Source of the DNA: Marthasterias glacialis
Taxonomy: Eukaryota; Echinodermata; Asteroidea; Forcipulatida; Asteriidae
DNA: 64,000 nucleotides
Reading direction: 5' to 3'
Assembly: GCA_911728455.2 (NCBI GenBank)
Contig: OU452239.1
Coordinates: 10,646,328-10,710,327 of the forward strand
Shown: positions 44,681 through 57,500 of the stretch, in pieces
How positions within the stretch are numbered: the first letter of the stretch is position 1
Layout of the letters: every line of letters begins with the position of its first letter
Position numbers and translations under genes: made by a program
Notes under the pieces: generated by a model
What the model saw: only the letters and a program-made list of their open reading frames with translations
Database searches by the model: none
Told to the model about the DNA's origin: nothing

Positions 44681-46715
44681 CTGTCTGCCCATTGTCGGCC
44701 ATTTTGGAAGTCGAATTGAGTATAATTACTTTTGATTATATCCTGTTCGTACATGTGGCATTATTCAGGCATGATGAGATTTCTCAGGATTTTTCCTGAT
44801 TTCAGGATTTTCTCAAAATCTCCTTGAGCATTCAAATTTTCTTGAGAAAAAAAGTGAAGCAATCACCAAATGGAGAAAGAAATAGACCACATTGTGTCCA
44901 AACCTGTAGTCTTGTATTTCTGGTGATGCGCAGAGTCTGAAAACCCCTTGAACTGTAATAGATGGGAGGTTTCGGGTCTAGAATAAGGGGGAACCTAGAC
45001 CAGCAAGCCATTTTCAGGAATTTTCACATTCGGCAAATCTCATCCCTGGTTATTCCACAGTAAGCCACGCCCTCTTTACACAAAATGGCTCCATTGATTA
45101 TCAGAAGCCCATCGGAGTTGCACTGAGCTAGTTTGTACTTGATGATTTTTATATGCATGACAAGTTTAATAAATGGACTTGACTTTTCTTTAAAGGATCG
45201 AGGTCTTCTCAGAATTATAGGTTTCTGTCATGAGAAATGCCTTTTAACGATGAAATGGGTGATTTGGGGTAAAATTACATACAAACGTACGCCAGCTTGG
45301 GAGCCGGAAGTAGCGCAAAACTTTGGGCACGCAGCAGGATCAACCTCGTTCCCAGGGGTAATAATGATCTCGCCGCACCATTTGGGTACCGAGGTTGGCT
45401 CGATGAGAGGTATCGATACGACAGCGCGCTGCCCATAGTGGCGAGGTTGCATTAGGATATCTACGGTAGAAAATAATGACGCATCGCCTAAAACGCGCAC
45501 TGCTCAGTAACACAGGGGGAATCCGCCAGTTCCAAAATGGCCCAACCAAGATTAATCACGGGCGATCATGACGTCGGGTGAATTGGGTCTATGTTCTGTG
45601 CTTTCCAAGTCGTGGAACAAAATTAACAAAATGATGTGATATATAATTTGAAATAATGTATCATAATTCCTCAAACATTTACTAGAAAAATAGTTCTTAC
45701 TATTAAGTCTTACTTCTATATGAAAAAAACAAAAAGTACCAAAGTATAACTACAATGAATTTTAGCTATGACAATCGTAGCTCTTGGTCGTGTTCCCCCC
45801 GGTCTCTGACCGTCTAGAGAATCCTCCGGTCTGTGACCATCGGGAGGACCAGTCAGTCTCTGACCGTCAAAAAAAAACTACTCAAAAACTACCATGTGCT
45901 ATAAAATTCCGCCCAACACCTACTTCGTATTTCTCTTTTCCACACAAATAATAAAAATGTATACCAACCCCAACAAACCATTACCACTTTTCATGAGTCG
46001 GTTGAAATCTACTCTTCGTGGTACAAAATCTTAAAGCTTCAAAAAATATTATGCAAGCCTGGAATTTCATCTTTGAGAGGGCAAAGCCATTTCCATCTTG
46101 CAGAGAGCACTTCCATTGGAAATCTTAAATGGGTAACGTTCGGAAGGGCACCAAGGCCAAGAGAAAGGGCAACAGATGCCTTTGTCTCTGTGGCCTCCGT
46201 GTCATACACCATTCCGGCCTGTCAATCAAACTGTGGGCATTGACCAATTGGATCACGCCTTTTGATCATGTGACCTCGGTCATACTCGGTCACACATGCA
46301 GCGTAAACGCACACAAACTAAGGTGTGTGCGTGGGGCTTGTTGCCGAAGCCGGAACGGTCTATTCTGAGAGGGCAGGGCCATTTTCATTTTGCAAAGGGC
46401 ACTTAGGCCTATATTACAAAATCTTTAAGTGTGGGGGTAACTTTCGAAGGGGCACCTCGGGCCAAGAGGCCCCCTGCGTTATTCCAGACCAGCAATTGAA
46501 TGTAAACATGTAACACTTTTGTGACCTTGTTTTGTGTTCCTTGCGTCTTTTTGTGTTTTAAGTATGCATGCATGTTTCTCTTTTAAAAAAAAATAGTAGA
46601 GGATTTCTCATCATAAAAAGAATATTAAAATTGATTAATTTCAACATGAAAGCTCACTGGTATAAAATTAAAACCAGTAATTAATCCATCAAAAAGAAAA
46701 ATCCACCTTAAAGGG

Positions 46716-46888
46716 GGTGTGTCGTCCTGATTATAACGGGCCTGTGGCTGTGCATGGAAAGATGAACTCTCACCCAGATAATCACAATGGGTGCCGTCTT
46801 TGTCAAACTGTGATGTGACCGCCGGCGCGCACGCAGGCGGAGCATCTAGGTTTTTCCATTTACTGCTATAATCATGACGACACGGACA
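46716..46888. repeat. TIR element (GTGTCGTCCTGATTATA)
   Basis: GTGTCGTCCTGATTATAACG at the left and CTATAATCATGACGACAC at the right; about 170 bp, non-coding. Confidence 0.65.
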
Positions 46889-47288
46889 ATTTAAATACTA
46901 TCGACTGCCGTCACCAAAATAAGCCGAACACAAAAAAACCTGACAAAAAATGATTTGTTTTTTACATTGTTTTCACCGAGACATGAGTATCAAATTTGAT
47001 GAAATTTTCACAGGCTGGTTGTATGGTGTGTCTATTGAAAACAACAGGATAAAAATTAATATAATCTCTTCCGTAAAAAACAAAAAAACAGACAATTATG
47101 TTCTTTTCATCTAAAGCATGTGACACAATATTGTTAAGAGTGAGAATATTAACGTTCTCAGATTTACACATAACTGTACTTGATACACAGATGGTCATGG
47201 TGGAAAACTTCCCTTGAAATGTTTTTACTGGCAATGCTTTAGTTTTTGAGAAATAGGTGAAACAATGGGAGACTTGAGACATTAGCAG

Positions 47289-47520
47289 GCACCCCAGTAA
47301 ACCCGGTCCTTTTCCATTATGAGAGCAATAGAGAGGTTTCACGTGACGTCACCCGAGACTTTTTTCTAATGCCGCGTGCACAAACAGGCGCTGGAAATCA
47401 TTCAGTAGACGACGCTTCAGCTATTGAGTTTGTACATGGCTGTACCCAACATGGCTGTGAAACGAACTTTTCCCGGGGTCACAAAACCTCTCTATAGAAA
47501 AGGACCGGTTACTGGGGCAC
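47289..47520. repeat. TIR element (GCCCCAGTAACCGGTCCTTTTC)
   Basis: CACCCCAGTAAACCCGGTCC and its inverse CCGGTTACTGGGG, with a second inverted pair AGAGAGGTTT / AAACCTCTCT. Interior has TCACGTGACGTCACC. Confidence 0.65.
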
Positions 47521-48030
47521 CCACTAACTTCTCAAAAGTCTCCCATTTGTTTTGATCTTGCTAGTCCGAAAACCGTTGTTTGAAAACAGTGCAAAACAGT
47601 GATGGGGTGTCAGGCTATTTTTTCTCCTGACTCAGACGACTGATGGAGCTTAAACTTTCACAGGTTTCTTATCTGATTTCTATGTCGGATCACAACAAGT
47701 GCGAATGCTGGTCTTTGACACTGAACAATGTTGGCCTCCTCATGATTTAAGTGTTAATTTACAGACAGAGCTAACAATAAACTGGATTATCAAAAGACCG
47801 AGTAAAAAATATATCGACAATTGCAAACTATTCTCCAATAATAACAGTAAAAACTATTTTTTTTACAAAAGGTTTTTGCAATGCTGGATAGTAAAAGAGA
47901 TACTACGGAGCTCCAGAAGTGACACACACTACTCCAGATAGCGAGATATTAATATCTCCCCATGTTTACTTATAATCTGTTGTTGTTAACCTTAACAATT
48001 AACCCAGATAACAAAATAATTTATTTCCAA

Positions 48031-48370
48031 AAATCAACTCATTTTACAGGATAAGTCAACTTGCTGGGATATTGTATCTTGCCAAGACAACTTACTGAAA
48101 CGAAGAAGTTGACTTGCCTTGATCGCCAGGACAACTAACTGAACCTAAGAAGTCAACTCGCCATAATAGTTTATCTTGCCAAAATGATTTACTGACTGTA
48201 AAAAGTTGACTTGCTATGATAATTTATCTCGCTTAAGACGACAATGATAACTTTTACCTTGCTCAAGATGCATCACTGAACCCAAGATGTCAACTTTGCC
48301 CAGATGACTTTACTGAACCCAAGATGTCGACCTACCGTTTTGATTTAAATTGCTGAAACGATTTGCTGAA
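48031..48370. repeat. Degenerate ~40-50-bp tandem repeat in the 3' flank of gene B
   Basis: Motifs CTTGCCAAGACAACTTACTG, GAAGAAGTTGACTTGCC and ACTGAACCCAAGATGTC recur about seven times with drift. The array lies just beyond the nearer candidate poly(A) signal. Confidence 0.65.
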
Positions 48371-48388
48371 TCGAAGAAGACGCTTAGT

Positions 48389-48394
48389 TTTATT
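48389..48394 (-). promoter_or_regulatory. Candidate poly(A) signal of gene B
   Basis: AATAAA on the minus strand lies about 80 nt past the stop codon. A second AATAAA is at 48025-48020, beyond a degenerate tandem repeat. Which one is used cannot be told from sequence. Confidence 0.4.
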
Positions 48395-48472
48395 TAAGTC
48401 ATGTTGGCGAGATTGATGAGCTGACATTCTCGAGGCTCAATGGTCGCTATTAAGATCAATTCAGACTGCTAC

Positions 48473-48580
48473 TCATGCTGGAATGTCTTCATCGTTCGTT
48501 ACGTGAACTATTTCACCCAAGCTGTGCTTGTCCGTTAGGGTGATTTTGTCGCTGCCATGGTGAAGCTCAAAAATTATAAT
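48473..48580 (-). CDS. Gene B terminal exon with stop codon
   Basis: After ATATTTTCAG the frame reads [15 protein letters not shown] and ends [13 protein letters not shown] (35 residues). It follows in phase 0 the exon ending LLKNGKNE (48819). The E|IIIFE join is typical of the last beta-strand of GH35 jelly-roll domains. No ER-retention or GPI-like tail is seen. Confidence 0.92.
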   Translation of the reverse strand: MIIFELHHGSDKITLTDKHSLGEIVHVTNDEDIPA

Positions 48581-51500
48581 CTGAAAATATATACGAGGGA
48601 ATGAGATCACAGTGAAAAATAAAAATTATAATATCTGAAAGGGAGATTACATCAATTTTTTTTTTGTGAAAGGGTAGATACATTTTTACTCTTTTTGTTA
48701 TATCAAGTAAGTAAAGTCACTGGGAAACTTTTAATTTAGTTTTGGGATGAACAAAGAAAAATTGACTAGAATGGGATTTGAACCTGCAACCTTTTTATTA
48801 TTTTATTGAAGTTCTTACCTCGTTTTTTCCATTTTTTAGAAGGGGTCCTGGCAAATAATATCTAGTAGTCGGACCAATGTTCCAATAACGGCCAAGGTTA
48901 AAACCATTGACGAAAATCACTCCTTTTTCCCATCCCTGCAGAAAAGTATACAAAAGCACAACAACAAAACAAGGAAAATCAGGAGATGAGGTCTACAATC
49001 CTGGCCAAAAGGCTCGTACCACTGTGACAGAAAATAATAAATTTCTCCCCCTCCCCCGCTCCCCCACTTAATATTGTTAATCCCAACGGGAGCGAGACCA
49101 CACAATGAGAGCCAATACTGATCGGGGGCGGGGGGTCGGGGGGATCGGGGTCGGCTGGGGGACGGAGGGTAGGCCCAACAAGATCTGACCTGGGTTTGTC
49201 TGAAATTTCAGAGCATAAAAAAAAATACACAGAAAAAACCTAAAAAATTGTTGATAGATTCGACAGCAGATTAAGCAATAAGGGCCAACATTGATCAGGG
49301 GCGGGGGAGTGCCCAACAAGATATGACCAGGATTGTAGACTGGTCCCTAGTCCTTCACCCTGTACGCCCTCTCCTCCCCAACCCCCACCCCGGATAATGC
49401 GACTCCCTGCACAAGCCATGCAGTTTGCAAAGTAGCTCAAATTGTTCTCAAAACATGGAATTTTGGGCTGCGGGACAGATTTGTCAACTTTGTGAAAATG
49501 GTGACGTATCCAGTACCTTCAATGAAAACATTTCCAAGGGAGTCTCAATAGGCCTTATTTTTTTGACTGCAAGAGGGCGCCCTTTGGGGTTGATTGGGGG
49601 TCAAACCATAGAAATAGTGTGGTAAACCAGATGCAATTAGACTTCTAATAAAGCAGCTAATGTACAACTTTTGAGGGTCTTTTTTATTGACAGTTCTACA
49701 ATGTAATCAGGGTAAGATATTTGCTTGGAAAATTTGTATTTTTAATGTTTTTAAATATTTTTGTACTTTCCAAATAGAAATAGCATTGCACCCTCTTGCT
49801 GTCAAAAATACGGTCTGTTTATGGTGAGTACATTCAAGATTTAAATGAAAACACAAAGAAAGTATGTTTAAAATCTACAACTTTATCAACTACTTTTGAG
49901 TGATTTATTAAAGATTTTTGGGATTATTTACCGTCATATCCACAAATGTGTCTTTTGGTTTCTTGTCTTTAATGTCTACAGCCCCTTTGTAGAGTGCCGG
50001 CCTCTTCACATCGGCCGTAAATTCCTTCCATTTAGACGAAGAGGACGCACTGAGAAGGAAAGCAAAGATGAAGAAAGAATTATGAAATCTGTAAGGCAAA
50101 GGAAATGCGTTTTCTTAAACCACCTTAGTCTTCACAACACTTGCAGGCAGGTGGGTTGGTCAGCCATTCAAAACCACTCAACTTCCCGGGTTGTGTATGG
50201 TGGCAAAACCGAGCACAGAACTAACTTTGTATTGTGTCGATGCATTCATCACATGATGTCGAATTTCAGGCTGGCATAGTGCATCTGTCATTTGAAAACC
50301 ACAGTGGATGATATTGAATGGTCAGATAGTAGGAGGGTTGACTGTGTACTGTGTAGATGCATTCACCACATGATATCATATTGCAGGCTGGCATAGTGTA
50401 TCTATCATTCGAAAACCACAGTGGATGATATTGAATGGTCAGACAGTAGGAGGGTTGACTGTGTACTGTGTAGATGCATTCACCACATGATATAACATCG
50501 CTGGCATAGTTTATCTATCAGTAACAAAACACAGCGGATGATGTTGAATGGTCAGACAGTAGGAGGGTTGACTGTAATCAAAGCATCACGACAGACAATT
50601 CTACAAAACATACTTACGCCTCTAAAAATGCCTTCTTGAATTCAAACGGAAACATGTCCCAGTTTTTCTGTGGCTTGCCATCAACTTGCACACCTCCTAA
50701 TATCCCTGTAAAAAGAAAGACAAACAACGTAGGAACACTCATACAGGTTTACCCGGTCATTTCTGACAACAAAAGCAGCCAATTTCACTTTCATGCAATC
50801 TTAGTTATTATTATTAGGTGTTCGGCTAGCGGCCGAAAACCTATTGTTATTAGGTGTTCGGGCACTCAGCCCGGAACACCTATTGATTTTGTTCGGTTTT
50901 TTTTTAGGTGTTCGGGCACTCAGCCCGGAACACCTATTGATTTTGTTCGGTTTTTTTTTTTTTTTTTTAATACTTCTTCTTCTTCTTCTCACCGAACGTT
51001 GTCCGCTAACAAATGCACACTTTTTATAGTCACACAAACTTCAAACTCCACACACAGTTAGAACTTCACTAGGACAGGAAACCGTTTGAGTGACGTCATG
51101 ATGACGTCATCGGGTGTCGAATTACATTAAATCAAAGTTTATTATTTCAAAAAATCATAACTCCTGAAGTGCACAATGGATTTTTACAATCTATACATCA
51201 TCGGAAAGGTCATTCAAAACTGCGTAAACGCTCCACAGACATGACCCCAATTTGACCTTGTCTTCCGGTTCAAACCGGAAGTTGAAAATTTTTGAAAATT
51301 TCACAAAAACATATTTTAAGAAGTACTTATCACATGATCACAAATCTTGCATCAGATTGTAGAGAATTGAGTCTTCTCAAACTTTTGCATTGGAGTGACA
51401 CCATTTTGACCTTTACTTCCGGTTCAAACCGGACGTTTAACGCAAATCGATTGTCCGTGTGCGTTCAAGCGTGTCCAACATTGCTGTACAAAATCCAATG

Positions 51501-54500
51501 CCATTATACATGTACACGTGTGTGTGTGCCTGGCTGTGTGACATCGATGCCCCATTGCTATGCACATTAACCACAAGTTGTTCTTAGTCTCTTCTCAAGG
51601 TGCATACTCCACGCTTTGTTAGTCTTTAATACAGGGCTTATTTAAACATTTAAAAATCAACAAAAAATCAACCGTTTGAGGTATGAACATAATTCTTTCG
51701 ACAAATGTCAAGGTAAGGGAGGGTCTTTCTTTATGACACAAAAAGTGACCTCTGTGACATCTACTTCCGGTCAAACCGGAAGTAGCTTTTTATATAAAAT
51801 TGCTAAGAGCTAGGAACATGATTCTTTCACCAAATACCAAGGTTAGGAAAGGTCATTCTCTGTTGCACATTGGGTGACCTCTATGACCTCTATTTCCGTT
51901 CAAACCGGAAGTAGCTCCTCATGTAAAAGTGGTTAGAGTTAGGAACAAGATTATTTCGATAAATATCAAGGTTAGGGAAGGTCTTCATTTGTGAAACGTT
52001 AAGTGACCTTTGTGACATCTACTTCCGGTCAAACCGGAAGTAGCTCTTTATTTAAAAATGGTGAGAGCTAGGAACATGATTCTTTCACCACATACCAAGG
52101 TTAGGGAGGGTCCTTCTCTGTTGCACATTGGGTGACCTCTGTGACCTCTACTTAAAATCAAACCGGAAGTAGCTCCTCATTTATGCATGGTAAGAGCTAG
52201 GAACATGATTCTTTCACCAAATACCAAGGTTAGGGAGGGTCCTTCTTTGTCACACATTGCGTGACCTCTCTGAACTCTACTTCCGGTCAAACCGGAAGTA
52301 GCTCCTCATTTAAAAGTGGTTAGAAATTCCTGTCCAAACCGGATGTTCAAATTAAATATTGTATTATAAACCTCAATTTAGCGTATGTTTTTCTTCATAT
52401 TTTCTTAAATATCAGTTGGATTAACTTTTAATTTCATTTAACTTTTAACACATAAAATATTTTTTATACATCACACTCCGAACACCTAGTTTTTGTGATG
52501 CCACAAAAACTCATTTCTAGTTTTTTTTTTTAATACTTCTTCTTCTTCTTCTCACCGAACGTTGTCCGCTAACAAATGCACACTTCTTAAAGTCACACAA
52601 ACTTCAAACTTCACACACAGTTAGAACTTCACTAGGACAGGAAACCGTTTGAGTGACGTCATGATGACGTCATCGGGTGTCGAATTACATTAAATCAAAG
52701 TTTATTATTTCAAAAAATCATAACTCCTGAAGTACACAATGGATTTTTACAATCTATACATCATCGGAAAGGTCATTCAAAACTGCGTAAACGCTCCACA
52801 GACATGACCCCAATTTGACCTTGTCTTCCAGTTCAAACCGGAAGTTGAAAATTTTTGAAAATTTAAAAAAAACTTATTTTAAGAAGTACTTATCACATGA
52901 TCACAAATCTTGCATCAGATTGTAGAGAATTGAGTCTTCTCAAACTTTTGCATTGGAGTGACACCATTTTGACCTTTACATCCGGTTCAAACCGGACGTT
53001 TAACGCAAATCGATTGTCCGTGTGCGTTCAAGCGTGTCCAACATTGCTGTACAAAATCCAATGCCATTATACTTGTACACGTGTGTGTGTGCGCCTGGCT
53101 GTGTGACATCGATGCCCCATTTCTTTGCACATTAACCACACGTTGTTCTTAGTCTCTTCTCAAGGTGCATACTCCACGCTTTGTTAGTCTTTAATACAGG
53201 GCTTATTTAAACATTTAAAAATCAACAATAAATCAACCGTTTGAGGTATGAACATAATTCTTTCGACAAATGTCAAGGTGAGGGAGGGTCTTTCTTTATG
53301 ACACAATAAGTGACCTCTGTGACATCTACTTCCGGTCAAACCGGAAGTAGCTTTTTATATAAAATTGCTAAGAGCTAGGAACATGATTCTTTCACCAAAT
53401 ACCAAGGTTAGGAAAGGTCATTCTCTGTTGCACATTGGGTGACCTCTATGACCTCTACTTCCAGTCAAACCGGAAGTAGCTCCTCATGTAAAAGTGGTTA
53501 GAGTTTGGAACATGATTATTTCGAGAAATATCAAGGCTAGGGAAAGACTTCATTTGTGAAACATTAATTGACCTTTGTGACATCTACTTCCGGTCAAACC
53601 GGAAGTAGCTCTTTATTTAAAAATGGTGAGAGCTAGGAACATGATTCTTTCACCACATACCAAGGTTAGGGAGGGTCCTTCGCTGTTGCACATTGGGTGA
53701 TCTTTGTGACCTCTAATTAAGATTAAACCGGAAGTAGCTCCTCATTTATACATGGTAAGGGCTGGGAACATGATTCTCCACCAAATACCAAGGTTAGGGA
53801 AGGTCCTTCTTTGTTACACATTGCGTGACCTCTCTGAACTCTACTTCCAGTCAAACCGGAAGTACCTCATTTAACGCATTCAAAAGTGGTTAGAAATTCC
53901 TGTCCAAACCGGATGTTCAAATTAAATATATTATAAAGCTTAATTTAACGTATGTTTTTCTTCATATTTTCTTATATTTAAGTTGGATTAATTTTAATTT
54001 TATTTAACTTTTAACACATAAAAATTCTTTTAATACATCACACTCCGAACACCTAGTTTTTGTGATGCCACAAAAACTCATTTCTAGTTGTTCTGGTTTT
54101 TTTTTTTTCTGGGCTTTCTTAGTCGTCGAAACTTGTCCACAAATTTTCTCAAAAAGTTAAGCTTGTATGAACTTGAAACTTACCATGTACAAAGATATTA
54201 GTGAGTAGATGAAACCGTGAATTTTTTGGAATGATGACGTCATTGATGACGTCATGACGTTAAATAAACGTTAAATAATTCAAAAAATCATAACTCCTGA
54301 AGTACACAATGGATTTTTACAATCTATACATCATCGGAAAGGTCTTTAAAAAATAATTAAATGTTTCACAGAGATGACCCAATTTGACCTTGTCTTCCGG
54401 TTCAAACCGGAAGTTGAAGCAAAAAATGCTTAAAAAGTCACAATTTAAGCTGTGGAGTCAATATGAAACAGAATTTGGACCTGGTTTCAGTGTACGAAAT

Positions 54501-57500
54501 AAAATGTAGTTTATGACCTTTGAAAATATTACATTGATGACGTCATCAAATGTTACAGTTTGTTACGACGACGAGTTTAAAAATAAAAAAAAAATTATTT
54601 CAAATTATTATTAAGCAAACTACATGTTGAATTTTTTAGTGATAGATAACGACTATAAAAGCCTAATTGTGAAATTTTAACAAAATTGGCCGTTGCATAA
54701 CGAAGTTATATTAAGGTGAAAAGTGCCGTTTTTAGCGCGATCGCCGATAGAGTCTGTACAGTTACCACCCCCCCCCCCCCCCCCCGTGCGTGTGCACTCT
54801 AGGATTTTACTGCGTGTTGTGTATAGTATATACACAGCGCTGCTCGGTAGTAGTGTCAACAACAGTAATGCGTGCACAGTAACCTTGGCATGCTTCCAAG
54901 AAATGAACCTGCGAGGCGCATACACAGTGCTTTTACAAACTAAGACCGTTAATTTGAAATAGCGCCCTCAAACCTGTATGGACGCACACTTCTTTATTTT
55001 ATTGACACCACGTAGATGCCGAACAAAATGGAGGGCAGCAAGGCTTAATGTTTCGATAAAAGGCAAAATGAATACTATTTTGAAATGTAATTAAGTGTTG
55101 TATACTATCAGTTATTTTTTCACTTCGTGGCTGTTTACATGAAAATTCCAATGTAAAAAGATACTGCAGCCTTCATCCATGTAATAAATAATTCAAAAAA
55201 TGCATAACTCTAGAACGGCAAATGCTACATTCAAAATCTTTGGTGCATATGAAAGGTCTTGTAATGTTTGACAAATTGTATGCACACCGTGACCTCATTT
55301 GACCTTTACTTCCGGTAGAAACCGGAAGTTAAAGTAACAAATCATGTTATTTTGGGCTCTAGAGCCTAAGTGATTAAAAATATCGACAAACTTTTAATGA
55401 ATAATATTTTATTTAGCTCAAGAGCATTCTAGATATGTGATGTATGACGTCATAGCTACGTCACAACGAAACTGATACACGAGGTTATTATTTTACTATC
55501 TCAAAAAATAAAGCATGTACGGACTTGAAACTTACCATATACCTAGACCACAGTGTGTACATGACAATGTAAACTTTTTGGAATGATGACGTTATCGATG
55601 ACGTCATTACATTAAATGAAGTTTTATACTAAAATAATCATATCTTAAGAATAATACATGCTACATACATGATCTTTACACCATATGAAAGGTCTTGAAG
55701 TACTAAACAAATCTTACACAGGATGTGACCCCATTTGACCTTCACTTCTGGTCGAAACCGGAAGTAGTAGTTTTTTATGAAAAATCGTTTCTGAATTACG
55801 TAAATTTGTGTATTAATATAATTACTTAATTTTAAAGCCCTTCGACGATTCTGCAAATGTTTACAAAGTGTGACCTCATTTGACCTTCACTTCCGGTCGA
55901 AACCGGAAGTATAAGTTTGTACAACAAAAATATGTATCTTATTAATGAAACATGGTACATTAGTAATCGTTACATCAATTTAAAGCTCTCTGACAATTCT
56001 AGATACCATGCACAAGGTGTGACCCCATTTGACCTTTAGTTCCTATTAAACCGGAAGTTGGAGTTTTATATGACAAAACTTCATGCATAAAGATCAAAAA
56101 AGTACAAATAAATATTTCGTCCGTCAGCATAGCACAAATAGACAAAAAACTTGCACACAATATTGACCTTAAAGTTTTCAATTACGTAATTGAGCCGAAC
56201 ACCGTGAGTTTGTTCACAAACTCTAAATCTCTAGTTATTAATGGTTTATTTATTTCATACAGCAAGTTAAAACGACACTAGCCGTACAAACTGAATTGCG
56301 CTCCTTTATACAATTCAAGTGGTAAAAAGATAAAAAATACATACACAGATTAAGACACAAGAAATCAAAAATAAACAGCATAAATATTGCACAAAATTAA
56401 AAATTAATAAAGAAAGAATAAGTCTGGACGGAGAATATTTAAACAAGAACAACGACAATCAATCTGACATGCGGTAAAAAAACACACACACACACTATGT
56501 TTAAAATGTCACCGACATTAAGAAAGCGATTTTGCCTTTTAAGTTGAAATCGTCGTTCAATTTTACTTTAGAGGCATGCAAATTCATATAGCATTATATT
56601 CAATTAAAATTTCAAGGTGTCCTTTTTTTAGCCATGCAAAATCGGCGTTCAATTTAGCAGAGTAGGTGCATCTAGAGATTTCTGCAAAAAGCTGCTGCGA
56701 ATTTGAATGCTGTTGGAGTGGACTGTTAAATTGAATGGTTATCGTTTTTAATTGCTCAACCAAAAGAACAGGAGCATACACATTTAGTGAAATTGAACGA
56801 CCGTTTTCAGGATCTTTCTATTTTGCACGAAATAGAATGACGCAATCTTTATATTTGGCTGTTTATTTAACCTTATTTAACCTTGGTCCTTATCTACAGG
56901 TTTCCTCAGGCTTCCGAGCTACAGTGATTAAGTTCGCTTTTTGAGGCATCCTTGGTTTAATAACCAAAAATTAATAATAAGAAGAAATAACAAGAAAGAC
57001 AGAAACATTGTGAAAAAGAAAATAATTGATAACATTGAGAACCAACCTTTTCTTTCGTGGTCTAAGTTATTACCGTAGTTAACCCGGCCCAGGTTCTCAA
57101 CGAAGAGCTCCAGCACATTTTGTCCATCTTGACCTCCCTATGAAGTCACAAGAAAAGAAAAGCAAGACCAAAATGATTACAGTTAAAAGCTACAACACAT
57201 CGGAAATTGTTTTGTACCTCGAGCTCCCAAAAAAAACCCATATAACTGGAAAAATTACTAACAGACAAAACAAATTAGCGTTCATTAAATACACAAACTG
57301 CACTAGGATAAAAACTCCTAATAAAACGCTTGCTGCCGTAAAAATGCTTGAGTCCTATAACATATAACTGGAAACATTAATTTTAAATACATACTACAGA
57401 AAAATTACCAACAGAAAAACAAATTAGTGTTCATTAAATACACAAACTGCACTAGGATAAAAACTCCTAGTAAAACGCTTGCTGCAGTAAAAATGCTTGA

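Larger units (their letters stand above)
41540..48400. other. Intergenic region between genes A and B
   Basis: No conserved coding sequence seen on either strand. Holds the gene A upstream region (divergent-promoter features not recognised), short CTGTGGGAAGAACGGGTTA repeats (43058-43190), two M1 copies (43338-43534, 43726-43927), a TIR element at 44251-44680, an M5 variant (about 46204-46363), TIR elements at 46716-46888 and 47289-47520, and a degenerate tandem repeat at 48031-48370. Confidence 0.5.

Noticed and set aside
45133..46513. Plus-strand open frames in the intergenic region
   Set aside because: Short, without family motifs, partly overlapping M5 and other repeats; no splice pattern supports a gene.
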